NCBI RefSeq assembly: GCF_021397715.1
Contig: NZ_CP090207.1
Location: 1,984,001 to 2,048,000, forward strand
DNA length: 64,000 nt
Direction: 5' to 3'
From: Pantoea agglomerans
GTDB taxonomy: Bacteria > Pseudomonadota > Gammaproteobacteria > Enterobacterales > Enterobacteriaceae
In this document: positions 38,465 through 48,407 of the stretch, in pieces
Position numbering within the stretch: the first letter of the stretch is position 1
Layout: each line of letters opens with the position of its first letter
Made by a program: the position numbers and the translations under genes
Notes under the pieces: model-generated
Told to the model about the DNA's origin: nothing
What the model saw: the letters and a program-made list of their open reading frames with translations, nothing else
Database searches by the model: none

Positions 38465-39654
38465 CAGATTTCTCCCTGCGCGGTCAGAATGTCGTGAACG
38501 GTGAAAATATCTTTATCGCCGCGGCCGGAGAGGTTAACCACCACCAGCTGCTCTTTGTCCGGCTCGGCCTGAATCATCTTCAGGGCGTGGGCCAGCGCAT
38601 GTGACGACTCCAGCGCCGGAATGATCCCTTCAGCACGACACAGCTGTTTAAAGGCGGCCAGCGCCTCATCATCGGTAACCGAGACATATTCGGCGCGACC
38701 AATGCTGTTCAGGTGCGCATGTTGCGGTCCCACTGACGGGAAATCCAGCCCGGCAGAGATCGAGTAAGATTCTTCGATCTGGCCATCTTCGGTCTGCATC
38801 ATCGGGGCTTTCATACCGAAATAGATGCCGACGCGGCCATGCTTCAGCGGTGCGCCATGCTCGCCGGTTTCAATACCGTGACCCGCCGGTTCAACGCCGA
38901 TCAGTTTCACGCTGGTTTCATCGATAAAGTCAGCGAACATGCCGATGGCATTCGAACCGCCACCGACGCAGGCGATGATGGCGTCGGGCAGACGACCCTC
39001 TTTTTCCAGGATCTGCTTTTTCGTCTCTTCGCCGATCATCCGCTGAAACTCCCGCACAATGGTCGGGAACGGATGGGGACCGGCGGCGGTGCCAAGCATA
39101 TAGTGGGCGGTTTCGTAGCTGCCAGACCAGTCGCGCAGCGCTTCGTTACAGGCATCCTTCAGGGTCGCTGAACCACTGTGTACCGGGATCACTTCCGCGC
39201 CCATCAGACGCATACGGAATACGTTAGGAGACTGACGCTCAACGTCTTTGGCACCCATGTAGATGCGGCATTTCATGCCGAGCAGGGCGCAGGCCAGCGC
39301 TGAGGCAACACCGTGCTGTCCGGCACCGGTTTCGGCGATAATCTCGTTCTTACCCATGCGTTTGGCTAACAGCGCCTGACCCAGTACCTGATTGGTTTTG
39401 TGCGCGCCGCCGTGCAGCAGATCTTCGCGCTTCAGGTAGAGCCGGGTTTTGGTGCCTTTCGTCAGGTTCCTGCACAGCGTCAGGGCGGTAGGACGACCGG
39501 CATAGTTCTTCAGCAGGTCGGTAAATTCCGCCTGAAACTCAGGATCTTTTTGGGCATCGACAAACGCTTCTTCCAGCTGGCGCAACGCTGGCATCAGGAT
39601 CTGCGGGACATACATCCCGCCAAATTCGCCAAAGTAGGGATTCAGTAACGTCAT
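38464..39654 (-). CDS. trpB: Tryptophan synthase beta chain
   Basis: A 396-residue PLP enzyme that joins indole and serine. The PLP lysine is in [11 protein letters not shown], the phosphate loop is [10 protein letters not shown], and the monovalent-cation region follows. Length is that of the enterobacterial TrpB. It starts 46 bases after trpCF. Confidence 0.98.
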   Translation of the reverse strand: MTLLNPYFGEFGGMYVPQILMPALRQLEEAFVDAQKDPEFQAEFTDLLKNYAGRPTALTLCRNLTKGTKTRLYLKREDLLHGGAHKTNQVLGQALLAKRMGKNEIIAETGAGQHGVASALACALLGMKCRIYMGAKDVERQSPNVFRMRLMGAEVIPVHSGSATLKDACNEALRDWSGSYETAHYMLGTAAGPHPFPTIVREFQRMIGEETKKQILEKEGRLPDAIIACVGGGSNAIGMFADFIDETSVKLIGVEPAGHGIETGEHGAPLKHGRVGIYFGMKAPMMQTEDGQIEESYSISAGLDFPSVGPQHAHLNSIGRAEYVSVTDDEALAAFKQLCRAEGIIPALESSHALAHALKMIQAEPDKEQLVVVNLSGRGDKDIFTVHDILTAQGEI

Positions 39655-39700
39655 TTTTCATCTTCCTTTTTCAGGCCCGCCGTTGAGCAGGCCAGGCAAA

Positions 39701-41062
39701 TCAGTAGGCGCGCAGTGTCTGAAACACCGCCGCGATTTTACGGGCATCTTTAATGCCGGGCGCACTTTCCACCCCGGAGTTGAAGTCGAGACCGGCACAG
39801 CCCAGCTGCGCGGCTTCAACACAGTTATCCGCGCTCAGGCCACCGGCCAGCAGCACATCATTCAGCGTCTGGCCCTGCAACAGTGACCAGTCAAAGCGCT
39901 CACCGGTCCCGCCGTCGCCGTTATCAAACACGTAGCGATCGACGTGCGGCCAGTTGCGCTCGGGTAAGACGCCTTCAATGCGCAGCGCTTTCCAGATTTC
40001 GATCCCGGCGGGCAGCGCCGCGCGCAGTTCGGTGACGAAATCGGGCGTTTCCTGACCGTGCAGCTGGACGGCTGACAGCGACAGGGCGGTCGCTTCAGTG
40101 ACAACGTCACTAACGGAGCTGTTACGGAACACGCCGACGTAGCGCAGTGGTGCGCCAGCCATCACCGTCCGGGCGGTCCCGGTATCAATCTGACGCGGTG
40201 AGCCGGCGGCGAAAATCAGTCCGCCATAGATGGCGCCAGCTTCATACGCGGCGCGAGCATCTTCCGCCCGGGTCAGACCGCATACTTTGTTGGCACCGAG
40301 CGTGACCCGGCGCACCGCAGCGGTCAGATCGGGCTCTTCCATCAGGGCCGAGCCAATCAGGAAGCCGTTAGCAAAGTGGCTGAGCTCGCGAATGTCGGCG
40401 TAGCTGTTAATGCCGGATTCGCTGATCACCGTCACGCCGTGCGACAGGCGCGGAGCCAGCTGACGGGTACGGTTCAGATCGATCGACAGATCGCGCAGAT
40501 CGCGGTTGTTGATCCCGACCACTCTGGCCTGTAACGCTATGGCGCGCTCCAGCTCCTCTTCATTACTGACCTCGGTCAGGATACCCATCTTCAGGCTGTG
40601 GGCAACGGCAGCCAGCTGACGATACTGTTCATCATCCAGCACCGATAACATCAGCAGAATCGCATCTGCCTGATAGTAACGCGCCAGATAGATCTGATAC
40701 GGGTCGATGATAAAGTCTTTGCACAGCACCGGCTGGGTGATAGCGGCGCTGACGATCGGCAGAAACGCGAAGTCGCCCTGAAAGTATTTCTCATCGGTCA
40801 GCACCGACACCGCGGATGCATAGTGGCGATAGACTCCGGCAATGGCGGCCGGGTCGAAATCCTCACGAATAATGCCTTTTGAGGGCGACGCTTTTTTACA
40901 CTCCAGAATAAACGCGGTGCGCGCGCCCTGTAGTGCATCATAAAAATGACGGCTGGCAGGTTCAATGCTGTTCTGAAAGGTAGAAAGAGGCTGCTGCTGC
41001 TGACGCGCTGCGACCCAAATCGCTTTGTCCTGCACAATTTTTTCTAACACGGTACCTTGCAT
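39701..41062 (-). CDS. trpCF: Bifunctional indole-3-glycerol phosphate synthase / phosphoribosylanthranilate isomerase
   Basis: A 453-residue fusion. The TrpC half (to about residue 255) has AFILECKKASPSKG, LCKDFIIDPYQI and ISESGINSYADI; the TrpF half begins near VCGLTRAEDARAAYEAG with catalytic Cys and ends with the Asp-containing LDFNSGVESAPGIKD. The fusion is typical of enterobacteria. It starts two bases after the trpD stop. Confidence 0.98.
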   Translation of the reverse strand: MQGTVLEKIVQDKAIWVAARQQQQPLSTFQNSIEPASRHFYDALQGARTAFILECKKASPSKGIIREDFDPAAIAGVYRHYASAVSVLTDEKYFQGDFAFLPIVSAAITQPVLCKDFIIDPYQIYLARYYQADAILLMLSVLDDEQYRQLAAVAHSLKMGILTEVSNEEELERAIALQARVVGINNRDLRDLSIDLNRTRQLAPRLSHGVTVISESGINSYADIRELSHFANGFLIGSALMEEPDLTAAVRRVTLGANKVCGLTRAEDARAAYEAGAIYGGLIFAAGSPRQIDTGTARTVMAGAPLRYVGVFRNSSVSDVVTEATALSLSAVQLHGQETPDFVTELRAALPAGIEIWKALRIEGVLPERNWPHVDRYVFDNGDGGTGERFDWSLLQGQTLNDVLLAGGLSADNCVEAAQLGCAGLDFNSGVESAPGIKDARKIAAVFQTLRAY

Positions 41063-41064
41063 GG

Positions 41065-42069
41065 TTATCCTCTTGCTGCCAGAGCGACCACGCGCTCGTA
41101 AGCCTGTCCACTGCGGATAGCGTTGAGCGCACGCTGTGCATTTTCACGCAGATCTTCATGACCGAAAACTTTAAGCAGCATCGCCACATTCACGGCGACC
41201 GCTTCCTCATGGGCCTGCTGGCCATTACCCTGGAGTAAAGCCGTGAGAATGTCACGATTTTCTTCCGGCGTGCCGCCAGCCAGCGCCTCCCTGGGATGGA
41301 AGCCAAAACCGAAGTCTTCTGGCGACAGCTGATAGCGGGTGATCTCCCCGTCACGCAGCTCAGCGACGTGGGTGACATCATGCAGCGCCACTTCATCCAT
41401 TCCACCGCCATGCACCACGGCGGCACGCTGATAACCCAGCACTTTCAGGGTCTGCGCAATCGGCATCACCAGCTCGGGGCTGTACACGCCAATTACTGCC
41501 AGCGGCGGGCGCGCCGGATTGATCAGCGGGCCCAACACGTTAAACAGCGTCCGGGTTTTCAGCTGCTGACGCACCGGCATCGCGTGGCGAAATCCGGTGT
41601 GGTACTGCGGCGCAAACAGGAAACAGACGTTGAGATCGTCCAGCGCCTGTCTTGCCTGTTCAGCCGGCATATCCAGATTGATGCCAAACGCAGCCAGCAG
41701 ATCGGAAGAGCCGGACTTGCTGGAAACGCTGCGGTTACCGTGCTTCGCCACTTTCAGGCCGCAGGTCGCCGCCACGAATGCGCTGGCGGTAGAAATATTG
41801 ATGCTGTTACTGCCGTCGCCGCCGGTTCCGACGATATCGGCAAAGGTGTAGTCGGGGCGCGGGAAGGGTTTCGCATCTTCCAGCAGCGCGGTCGCCGCAC
41901 CGGCAATCTCTTCCGGCGTTTCGCCCCGGACTTTCATCGCAATCAGCGCCGCCGCCAGTTGGGTCGGCTCCAGCTGACCGGTAATAATTGCGCTGAACAG
42001 CTGATGACTCTCAGCCTGATCCAGCGTCTGCGCCTGGTAAAGTTTTTCCAGTGTCTGTTGCATAGTCAT
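41065..42069 (-). CDS. trpD: Anthranilate phosphoribosyltransferase (separate from TrpG)
   Basis: A 334-residue enzyme transferring phosphoribose from PRPP to anthranilate. Motifs include [15 protein letters not shown] and [15 protein letters not shown]. In E. coli this domain is fused behind TrpG; here it is its own gene, starting eight bases after the trpG stop. Confidence 0.98.
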   Translation of the reverse strand: MTMQQTLEKLYQAQTLDQAESHQLFSAIITGQLEPTQLAAALIAMKVRGETPEEIAGAATALLEDAKPFPRPDYTFADIVGTGGDGSNSINISTASAFVAATCGLKVAKHGNRSVSSKSGSSDLLAAFGINLDMPAEQARQALDDLNVCFLFAPQYHTGFRHAMPVRQQLKTRTLFNVLGPLINPARPPLAVIGVYSPELVMPIAQTLKVLGYQRAAVVHGGGMDEVALHDVTHVAELRDGEITRYQLSPEDFGFGFHPREALAGGTPEENRDILTALLQGNGQQAHEEAVAVNVAMLLKVFGHEDLRENAQRALNAIRSGQAYERVVALAARG

Positions 42070-42077
42070 TCTCCCTG

Positions 42078-42659
42078 TTACTTCGCCAGCGCCCAGGCCA
42101 GCGTCTGCTCAAGCAGTCGCGCGCCCTGAGTGGTCAGGATGGATTCAGGATGGAACTGGAACCCGCATACCCGGTCGGTTTCGTGACGCACCGCCATCAC
42201 CATGCCGTTGTAGCTGGCATTGACGGTGAGCTCATCCGGCGTGTTGCTGCCGACCAGTGAGTGATAGCGCGCCACCGGCAGCGGATTGCTCAGGCCGGCA
42301 AACATCGCCTCGCCATCGTGAACCACCGCGGACGCTTTCCCGTGCAGGATCTCGCCAGCCTGACCAACGTGACCGCCATATTCTTCAACAATCGCCTGAT
42401 GGCCGAGGCAGATACCGATAATCGGCAGACGTCCGCGCAGCGCCCGCAGCAGTTCCGGCATACAGCCAGCCTCTTTTGGCGCGCCGGGGCCTGGTGACAG
42501 CATCAGCACCGGATTTTCCATCCGTTGCAGGTGTTCGATTAACAGCGCGGCCGGCAGGTTGTTGCGGTAGATCACCACGTTATGACCAAAGGTCCGCAGT
42601 TGATCGACCAGGTTATAGGTAAATGAGTCGATGTTATCGAGCAGCAGAATATCGGCCAT
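42078..42659 (-). CDS. trpG: Anthranilate synthase component II (glutamine amidotransferase)
   Basis: A 193-residue class I amidotransferase that feeds ammonia to TrpE. The nucleophile is the cysteine in [17 protein letters not shown] and the His/Glu pair is in [10 protein letters not shown]. The free-standing form is complete. Its ATG overlaps the trpE stop by one base, coupling the two subunits. Confidence 0.98.
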   Translation of the reverse strand: MADILLLDNIDSFTYNLVDQLRTFGHNVVIYRNNLPAALLIEHLQRMENPVLMLSPGPGAPKEAGCMPELLRALRGRLPIIGICLGHQAIVEEYGGHVGQAGEILHGKASAVVHDGEAMFAGLSNPLPVARYHSLVGSNTPDELTVNASYNGMVMAVRHETDRVCGFQFHPESILTTQGARLLEQTLAWALAK

Positions 42660-44221
42660 CAGAAGATCTCCTTGCAGTGATGGGCAGTGGCAATGGCGCG
42701 CAGCACGGCGCGGGCTTTATTGCGGCTCTCATCGGCTTCCGCCTGCGGATTCGAGTCCAGTACCACACCGGCGCCCGCCTGCACGGTCGCAACGCCGTCT
42801 TCTACATAAGCCGAGCGGATGACGATACAGGTATCGAGATCGCCATTGGCGGTAAAATAACCGACCGCACCGCCGTAACTGCCGCGGCGGGTGCCTTCGG
42901 CCGCGGCGATCAGCTGCATGGCGCGGACTTTCGGCGCACCGCTCAGCGTGCCCATGTTCATACAGGCGCGATAGGCGTGCAGCACATCCAGATCCTCGCG
43001 CAGGGTGCCAACCACGCGCGACACCAGGTGCATGACAAAGGAATAGCGGTCAACTTTAGTCAGGTCTGCCACATAGCGACTGCCCGGCACACAGATACGC
43101 GCCAGATCGTTACGCGCCAGGTCGACCAGCATCAGGTGCTCCGCCAGCTCTTTATGATCGGTGCGCATCTCCAGCTCAATGCGGCTGTCGAGATCGCGAT
43201 CCAGCGAACCATCTGGTTTACGTCCGCGTGGACGGGTACCGGCAATCGGGTAGATCTCAATCTGTCGCGAGCTGGCGTCATACTTCAGCGAACTTTCCGG
43301 AGACGCGCCAAACAGGGCGAAGTCCTGATCCTGCATGAAAAACATATAGGGGCTGGGGTTGCTGTTTTTCAGCGTGTCGTAAGCCGCCAGCGGTGAAGGA
43401 CAGGGCAGTGAGAAGCGGCGCGATGGCACCACCTGGAAGATTTCGCCGATGCGAATCGCCTCCTGCATGGTGCGCACTACCTCACAATACTCCTCGTCGC
43501 TCTGGCTGGTGGTCAGGCTCATCTGATCCACCGTCTGAACCGGCAGGGCAGGCGCGGGCTGCAGCATCTGGCCATGCAGCTGCTCGATGCGGCGTTGCAG
43601 GCGCTGAAATTCACTGGTGGACGGGCAGAACAGGCTGGCCTGCAGTCGCGCGCTGCGGGTCTGGTGATCGATCACCAGCAGCGTTTCCGCCAGATAAAAG
43701 CAGTAATCCGGGCAGCGCTGCTGATTATCCAGCGCGGGCAGGGTTTCAAATCCGGCGACCAGATCATAGGCAAACAGGCCACCTAACAGCACGGCTTCCC
43801 GCTCGTCGGCGGGGGAATTAACCAGCTGGGGGATCAGACGCAAGGCATCAAACACCGACAGCGCCTGCAGACGCGCATCTTCATCCTGCTGCCCGGCGGT
43901 CGGCGGGAAAGTGAGTTCGCGGCCATCGGGACGGACCTGATTCTCCACCGAGTCCGGCAGCGCGGCGTCAAGCAGCGGCAGCAGCGCGCGACCATTTTCC
44001 GACAGCGCCTGTAAGGTCACCTTGTTGTCCAGCGCGCTGATACGCAGTGCGCTGTCGACAATCAGCAGGCTTTTGAGATTCTTTTTGCTGTCGATATCAG
44101 CAGATTCAAGCAGCAGGGTTGCCGGACGTGCGCCGCATAACTGATGAAACACTGCGGCCGGATCTTCGCGATAAGGCGCGTTGCCGGTAATCAACTTCAC
44201 TGTAGGTTTCGCAATTGGCAT
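42659..44221 (-). CDS. trpE: Anthranilate synthase component I
   Basis: A 520-residue chorismate-utilising enzyme. The N-terminal tryptophan-feedback motif [16 protein letters not shown] is present, so allosteric inhibition should be intact; the catalytic C-terminal part has [27 protein letters not shown] and [15 protein letters not shown]. First structural gene after the attenuator. Confidence 0.98.
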   Translation of the reverse strand: MPIAKPTVKLITGNAPYREDPAAVFHQLCGARPATLLLESADIDSKKNLKSLLIVDSALRISALDNKVTLQALSENGRALLPLLDAALPDSVENQVRPDGRELTFPPTAGQQDEDARLQALSVFDALRLIPQLVNSPADEREAVLLGGLFAYDLVAGFETLPALDNQQRCPDYCFYLAETLLVIDHQTRSARLQASLFCPSTSEFQRLQRRIEQLHGQMLQPAPALPVQTVDQMSLTTSQSDEEYCEVVRTMQEAIRIGEIFQVVPSRRFSLPCPSPLAAYDTLKNSNPSPYMFFMQDQDFALFGASPESSLKYDASSRQIEIYPIAGTRPRGRKPDGSLDRDLDSRIELEMRTDHKELAEHLMLVDLARNDLARICVPGSRYVADLTKVDRYSFVMHLVSRVVGTLREDLDVLHAYRACMNMGTLSGAPKVRAMQLIAAAEGTRRGSYGGAVGYFTANGDLDTCIVIRSAYVEDGVATVQAGAGVVLDSNPQAEADESRNKARAVLRAIATAHHCKEIF

Positions 44222-44243
44222 GATGATTTCTCTGAATTTCGCT

Positions 44244-44272
44244 CAAAAAAAAGCCCGCTCGGTGGCGGGCTC
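44244..44272 (-). terminator. trp attenuator (terminator stem)
   Basis: On the minus strand AGCCCGC and GCGGGCT arms with a 6-base loop and eight Ts, between trpL and trpE. In the trp mechanism ribosome stalling at the leader's Trp codons favours a competing stem and readthrough. Confidence 0.9.
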
Positions 44273-44289
44273 AGGTATCTGCACAGCGT

Positions 44290-44373
44290 TTACGCAAAGT
44301 GTGCACGACCACGTCGCCCGTGTTCGGGAACATCGCGCCACCAACCGTTAAAATGCGTGATTACAACAGCCAT
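44290..44373 (-). CDS. trpL: trp operon leader peptide
   Basis: A 27-residue frame starting MAVVITHFNGWWRDV with two adjacent tryptophan codons at positions 11-12 and a TAA stop. Tandem Trp codons upstream of a terminator stem are diagnostic of the attenuation leader. It is longer than the 14-residue E. coli peptide, with an arginine-rich tail. Charged tRNA-Trp level sets readthrough into trpE. Confidence 0.93.
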   Translation of the reverse strand: MAVVITHFNGWWRDVPEHGRRGRAHFA

Positions 44374-44402
44374 GATTGAATACCCGTTACGTGTGAACTT
44401 GT

Positions 44403-44436
44403 GTACTAGTTAACGGGTTCAGGGCGGAAATGTCAA
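44403..44436 (-). promoter_or_regulatory. trp promoter and TrpR operator
   Basis: On the minus strand TTGACA, a 17-base spacer and TTAACT; the -10 is inside GTTAACTAGTAC, matching the core of the TrpR operator (AACTAGTTAACTAGT in E. coli). Repression by Trp-bound TrpR is expected. Confidence 0.88.
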
Positions 44437-44503
44437 TACACTTTTTCACTGACGGCTAAAATCGTTATCATGCTGGCCGGTTTAGTTTCCAGCAGGAGTT
44501 CTC

Positions 44504-45388
44504 TTGAGCGATATCGCCCGTTTCCCGGTCTATGATTTACACAGCCACACGCGGGCTTCCGATGGCTTACTGACGCCTGCGGCGCTGGTACAGCGCGCGG
44601 TTGAGATGCGCGTAGGCGTACTGGCGATCACCGATCACGACAGCGTCGCCGGCGTGGAAGAAGCGCAGCAAACGGCTATCGATCAGGCCTTGCCGATAAA
44701 GGTGCTGGCGGGCGTTGAAGTCTCCACCCTGTGGGAGAACCATGAAATTCATATCGTGGGATTAAATATTGATATCCGTCATCCGGCGCTGGTCAGCTTT
44801 CTCGCCGGACAGCACGCCTGCCGACAGGCGCGCGCGGAACAGATTGCCGAGCGGCTGGAAAAAGCGCGTATTCCGGGCGCGCTGGCGGGTGCAATGCGGC
44901 TGGCCGATGGCGGCGTCATTACCCGTGGTCACTTCGCCCGCTTTCTGGTGGAGCAGGGCAAAGCGGATAACATGGCGCAGGTATTCAAAAATTATCTGGC
45001 GCGCGGCAAAACCGGCTACGTCCCGCCACAATGGTGTACAATTAAACAAGCTATTGATGCGATTCATCATTCTGGCGGTTGCGCGGTACTGGCGCATCCC
45101 GGACGCTATGGCTTATCGGCGAAATGGTTAAAGCGGCTGGTGGCCCATTTCCGTGAAGCCGGTGGCGATGCGATGGAAGTCGCCCAGTGCCAGCAGGCAC
45201 CGAATGAGCGTACCCAACTGGCGCAATACGCCAGAGACAATGCGCTGGCCGCATCACAAGGTTCTGATTTTCATCAACCCTGCCCGTGGATTGAACTGGG
45301 CCGCAAGTTATGGCTGCCCGCGGCGGTTGAGCCGGTCTGGGAACGCTTCCCGGCACTGGCGCCCGCCCAGCTTTCCACGGAAAGGTGA
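44504..45388 (+). CDS. rnm: RNase AM, 5'-3' exoribonuclease of the PHP family
   Basis: A 294-residue PHP-domain phosphoesterase (formerly YciV/TrpH) that degrades short RNA and 3',5'-bisphosphate nucleotides and trims the 5' ends of ribosomal RNA in E. coli. Metal ligands are visible in DLHSHTRASDG, ITDHDSVAG, LAHPGRYGL and GSDFHQP. The start codon is TTG, supported by AGGAG with a 5-base spacer. Divergent from the trp operon. Confidence 0.94.
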   Translation: MSDIARFPVYDLHSHTRASDGLLTPAALVQRAVEMRVGVLAITDHDSVAGVEEAQQTAIDQALPIKVLAGVEVSTLWENHEIHIVGLNIDIRHPALVSFLAGQHACRQARAEQIAERLEKARIPGALAGAMRLADGGVITRGHFARFLVEQGKADNMAQVFKNYLARGKTGYVPPQWCTIKQAIDAIHHSGGCAVLAHPGRYGLSAKWLKRLVAHFREAGGDAMEVAQCQQAPNERTQLAQYARDNALAASQGSDFHQPCPWIELGRKLWLPAAVEPVWERFPALAPAQLSTER

Positions 45389-45400
45389 CACGAGGTTTCT

Positions 45401-46021
45401 ATGAGTCAATTGTTTCACATCCATCCCGATAACCCACAGCCACGTCTGATTAATCAGGCGGTGGACTACCTTAATAAAGGCAGCGTCATCGTCTATCCGA
45501 CCGATTCCGGTTATGCGCTGGGCTGTCGACTGGAAGAGAAGGGCGCGATGGAGCGCATCTGCCGTATCCGGCAGTTAGACGGGAATCACAACTTTACCCT
45601 GATGTGCCGGGATCTCTCCGAGCTTTCCGTTTACTCTCAGGTCGGTAACTCCGCCTTTCGGTTGCTGAAAAACAACACGCCCGGTAACTACACCTTTATT
45701 CTCAAGGCGACCAAAGAGGTGCCGCGTCGTTTGATGAATGACAAGCGGAAAACCATCGGGCTGCGCGTGCCGTCAAATCCGGTGGCGCTGGCGCTGCTGG
45801 AGGCGCTGAATCAGCCAATGATGTCCACCTCGCTGATTCTGCCGGGCAATGACTTTACCGAGTCTGACCCGGAAGAGATTCAGCACAGCATCGGCAAGCT
45901 GGTCGATCTGATTATCGACGGCGGCACGCTGGGGCAACAGCCGACCACGGTGGTCGATTTAACCACCGATGCGCCGGCAATTGTGCGTGAAGGCGTAGGC
46001 GATACCCGTCCATTCCTGTAA
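45401..46021 (+). CDS. yciO: YciO, Sua5/YrdC-like protein
   Basis: A 206-residue YrdC-fold protein (VIYPTDSGYALGCRLEEKGAMERICRIRQLDG). Paralogue of the tRNA threonylcarbamoyladenosine synthase TsaC, but YciO is not known to replace it. Same length as E. coli YciO. It starts 12 bases after rnm and is probably cotranscribed. Confidence 0.94.
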   Translation: MSQLFHIHPDNPQPRLINQAVDYLNKGSVIVYPTDSGYALGCRLEEKGAMERICRIRQLDGNHNFTLMCRDLSELSVYSQVGNSAFRLLKNNTPGNYTFILKATKEVPRRLMNDKRKTIGLRVPSNPVALALLEALNQPMMSTSLILPGNDFTESDPEEIQHSIGKLVDLIIDGGTLGQQPTTVVDLTTDAPAIVREGVGDTRPFL

Positions 46022-46031
46022 GGCAGCGGAC

Positions 46032-46679
46032 TCAGGCACCGCGAGTCGGTGTCTGAGCCAGATTGCTCTGCAGCCAGGCTTTAAACTGGCCGTACGGAAT
46101 ATAAAGTGAAACGTCTTTGAGGATCACTTTCCCGTTACGGCCATTCTTAATGGCATCAGAATAACCGACAATCACGCCGCCCAGTGTCTCATCACTGTTA
46201 TAAACACCGCCGCCTGACATTCCCTGCACGACGCCAGCATTAGAGGCCATTGCCATACAGGGACTTTTATTCCAGCCATTGCGAATAGTGGTGCGGGCTA
46301 AATTAACCCCTTTAGATTCAACTGGCAGTGCGGAAATAAAACTGTATCCGTACATTTTTATCGGATCGCCAATATCGCTACTGCGGAAGCGGGTTAAGGT
46401 GCCGGGATCATTCTTATGATAAATAATCGCCAGGTCGCAATAAGGATGGTAAGACTTAACGCGCTGCACGGCGGTTTTCGCGACGTGGGCGGCGGTCAGG
46501 CTATATTCTGGGGTAAGCGGAATGCTGGTGCCAAGGGTACCCAGACCGAGGATCGTCGGAATGCCGGTCACGCTCATATCTACGTGCTGCATCGCCGTAC
46601 GACTGTACTCAGTATGGCCCACGGAACACCCGGTCAACGCCAGCGCGGCAAACGCTGGGCACAGAAAGAGGTTTCTCAT
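46032..46679 (-). CDS. Trypsin-like serine protease lipoprotein (putative)
   Basis: A 215-residue protein. Lipoprotein signal with lipobox ALTGC (Cys18). The body has a chymotrypsin-like arrangement: LTAAHVAKT (His), YCDLAIIY (Asp), VVQGMSGGGVYNSDETLGGVIVGYS (Ser in GMSGGG). All three catalytic residues are in family-like contexts, so it may be active in the periplasm, attached to a membrane. Substrate unknown. It converges on yciO with a 10-base gap and takes the place where E. coli has yciQ. Confidence 0.75.
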   Translation of the reverse strand: MRNLFLCPAFAALALTGCSVGHTEYSRTAMQHVDMSVTGIPTILGLGTLGTSIPLTPEYSLTAAHVAKTAVQRVKSYHPYCDLAIIYHKNDPGTLTRFRSSDIGDPIKMYGYSFISALPVESKGVNLARTTIRNGWNKSPCMAMASNAGVVQGMSGGGVYNSDETLGGVIVGYSDAIKNGRNGKVILKDVSLYIPYGQFKAWLQSNLAQTPTRGA

Positions 46680-47457
46680 GATGGTATTCTTTTTTCAGGC
46701 ATGTCGTGAAAATCCCTGGTGAAGACTTCTGACATGCAATCAAGGTTCATCACTGAACCGTATTAACGCAACAACTCCGGATGCGCCGGTTTATTGGATT
46801 AATCTAAAAAGGCTATTTTTGTTAATGAATCATTAAAACTTAATTTTTATCGCGAGCTTATTTTACTGCCAGCTCTGCGTTTTTTATCTGCTTCAGTCAC
46901 AAAGTGTACACCTATAATTTTTCTGTACAATTAATTAAAACTTATCTAATTAAAATGCCCTGAAAAATAAGGTAATAAACAAATCTGCCTTGGGGTTAAG
47001 CTACTAATTTTCATTTATCACAGGGTATATGACAGTTAAACTCAACTCCGTGGTGTTTTGTACTGAATTGCAGAATGAACATAGATGAAACGGTGTGCCT
47101 GTAAAGTGATGGAAGTGTAAGATACCGTGAATATTTTTCCTGCTGACAGATTGCTTGGTTTTGTGACATAGTTCAGAAAATTTAAATTTCGCCAACTATA
47201 AAGTTTTTGAAAACCCGGTTTTATTCACCACCTTTACTTATTATATCGCCCGCGATGGAGTGTCCGCCGCGGCTGGCGCAGCGGGCGGAAAGTTAACCGG
47301 AACCGGCTATCCTTTATTTGACTCCGTTAACCACAAAGCGCGTTACATCAGGGGTGAATGTCTGTATAATGGGCCAAACTTTTTAAGTTAACCTATTGAT
47401 TTAAAAAGATTTCCCACCCTACCGTGACGCCTGGGAAGGCGACAAAGAGGAAGCTCA
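46680..47457. other. AT-rich intergenic region before rluB
   Basis: 778 bases, much richer in A+T than the surroundings for about 46680-47230. A 63-codon frame on the minus strand (47004-47195) lacks a convincing ribosome site. It may be the remains of lost genes or a regulatory leader of the protease gene. The rluB promoter is at 47343-47370. Confidence 0.55.
47343..47370 (+). promoter_or_regulatory. Probable rluB promoter
   Basis: TTACAT, a 16-base spacer and a perfect TATAAT preceded by TG, about 87 bases before the rluB start. Confidence 0.65.
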
Positions 47458-48348
47458 ATGAGCGAGAAGTTACAGAAAGTGTTAGCGCGTGCCGGTCATG
47501 GTTCGCGTCGTGAAATCGAATCGATGATTGCTGCCGGTCGCGTCAGCGTCGATGGTAAAATTGCCACCCTCGGTGACCGTGTCGAAAGCAGCAAATCCCT
47601 GAAAATCCGTATTGATGGCCATCTGGTCTCCATCGCCGAGTCGGCGGCGGAAGTCTGCCGGGTGCTGGCGTATTACAAGCCGGAAGGCGAGCTTTGTACG
47701 CGTAGCGATCCGGAAGGCCGTCCAACCGTATTTGACCGTCTGCCACGCCTGCGCGGTTCGCGCTGGATTGCTGTCGGCCGTCTGGATGTGAATACCTGCG
47801 GTTTAATGCTATTCACCACCGACGGTGAACTGGCGAACCGCCTGATGCACCCAAGCCGTGAAGTTGAACGTGAATACGCGGTGCGCGTGTTTGGTCAGGT
47901 CGACGACGACAAAATTCGTCAGCTGAGTAAAGGCGTTCAGCTGGAAGATGGCCCGGCGGCGTTTAAAACCCTGCGTTTTGGCGGCGGTGAAGGCATCAAC
48001 CAGTGGTACAACGTCACCCTGACAGAAGGACGTAACCGTGAGGTGCGTCGTTTATGGGAAGCGGTGGGTGTGCAGGTGAGTCGTCTGATGCGCGTGCGCT
48101 ACGGTGATATTACCCTGCCAAAAGGCCTGCCTCGCGGCGGCTGGACCGAGCTGGACCTGCCGGCCGTCAACTACCTGCGCAACCTGGTTGGCATGGATGA
48201 CGAAACGGTGACCAAGCTGGTGGTAGAAAAAGATCGTCGCCGCACCAAAGCTAACCAGATCCGTCGTGCGGTGAAGCGCCACAGCAAAGTGAGCAGCACG
48301 CCACGTGCGCCACGTCGCAATCCGGGCAGCAAACGTAACTCCGGTTAA
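47458..48348 (+). CDS. rluB: 23S rRNA pseudouridine(2605) synthase RluB
   Basis: A 296-residue enzyme. An S4 RNA-binding domain ([19 protein letters not shown]) occupies residues 2-60, then the RsuA-family catalytic domain with the aspartate in [15 protein letters not shown]. The tail is strongly basic. GAGGAAG precedes the ATG. Length near that of E. coli RluB (291). Confidence 0.96.
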   Translation: MSEKLQKVLARAGHGSRREIESMIAAGRVSVDGKIATLGDRVESSKSLKIRIDGHLVSIAESAAEVCRVLAYYKPEGELCTRSDPEGRPTVFDRLPRLRGSRWIAVGRLDVNTCGLMLFTTDGELANRLMHPSREVEREYAVRVFGQVDDDKIRQLSKGVQLEDGPAAFKTLRFGGGEGINQWYNVTLTEGRNREVRRLWEAVGVQVSRLMRVRYGDITLPKGLPRGGWTELDLPAVNYLRNLVGMDDETVTKLVVEKDRRRTKANQIRRAVKRHSKVSSTPRAPRRNPGSKRNSG

Positions 48349-48372
48349 TTCCGATTCCGTTGCCTGATTGCT

Positions 48373-48402
48373 AAAAACGCAGCCCTGGGCTGCGTTTTCT
48401 TT
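48373..48402. terminator. Bidirectional terminator between rluB and btuR
   Basis: AAAACGCAGCCC and GGGCTGCGTTTT arms with a very short loop and flanking A and T runs. Confidence 0.88.
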
Positions 48403-48407
48403 TTCTG

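Noticed and set aside
47004..47195. 63-codon frame in the AT-rich gap before rluB
   Set aside because: No Shine-Dalgarno, no recognisable motif, and AT-rich composition makes chance frames common.
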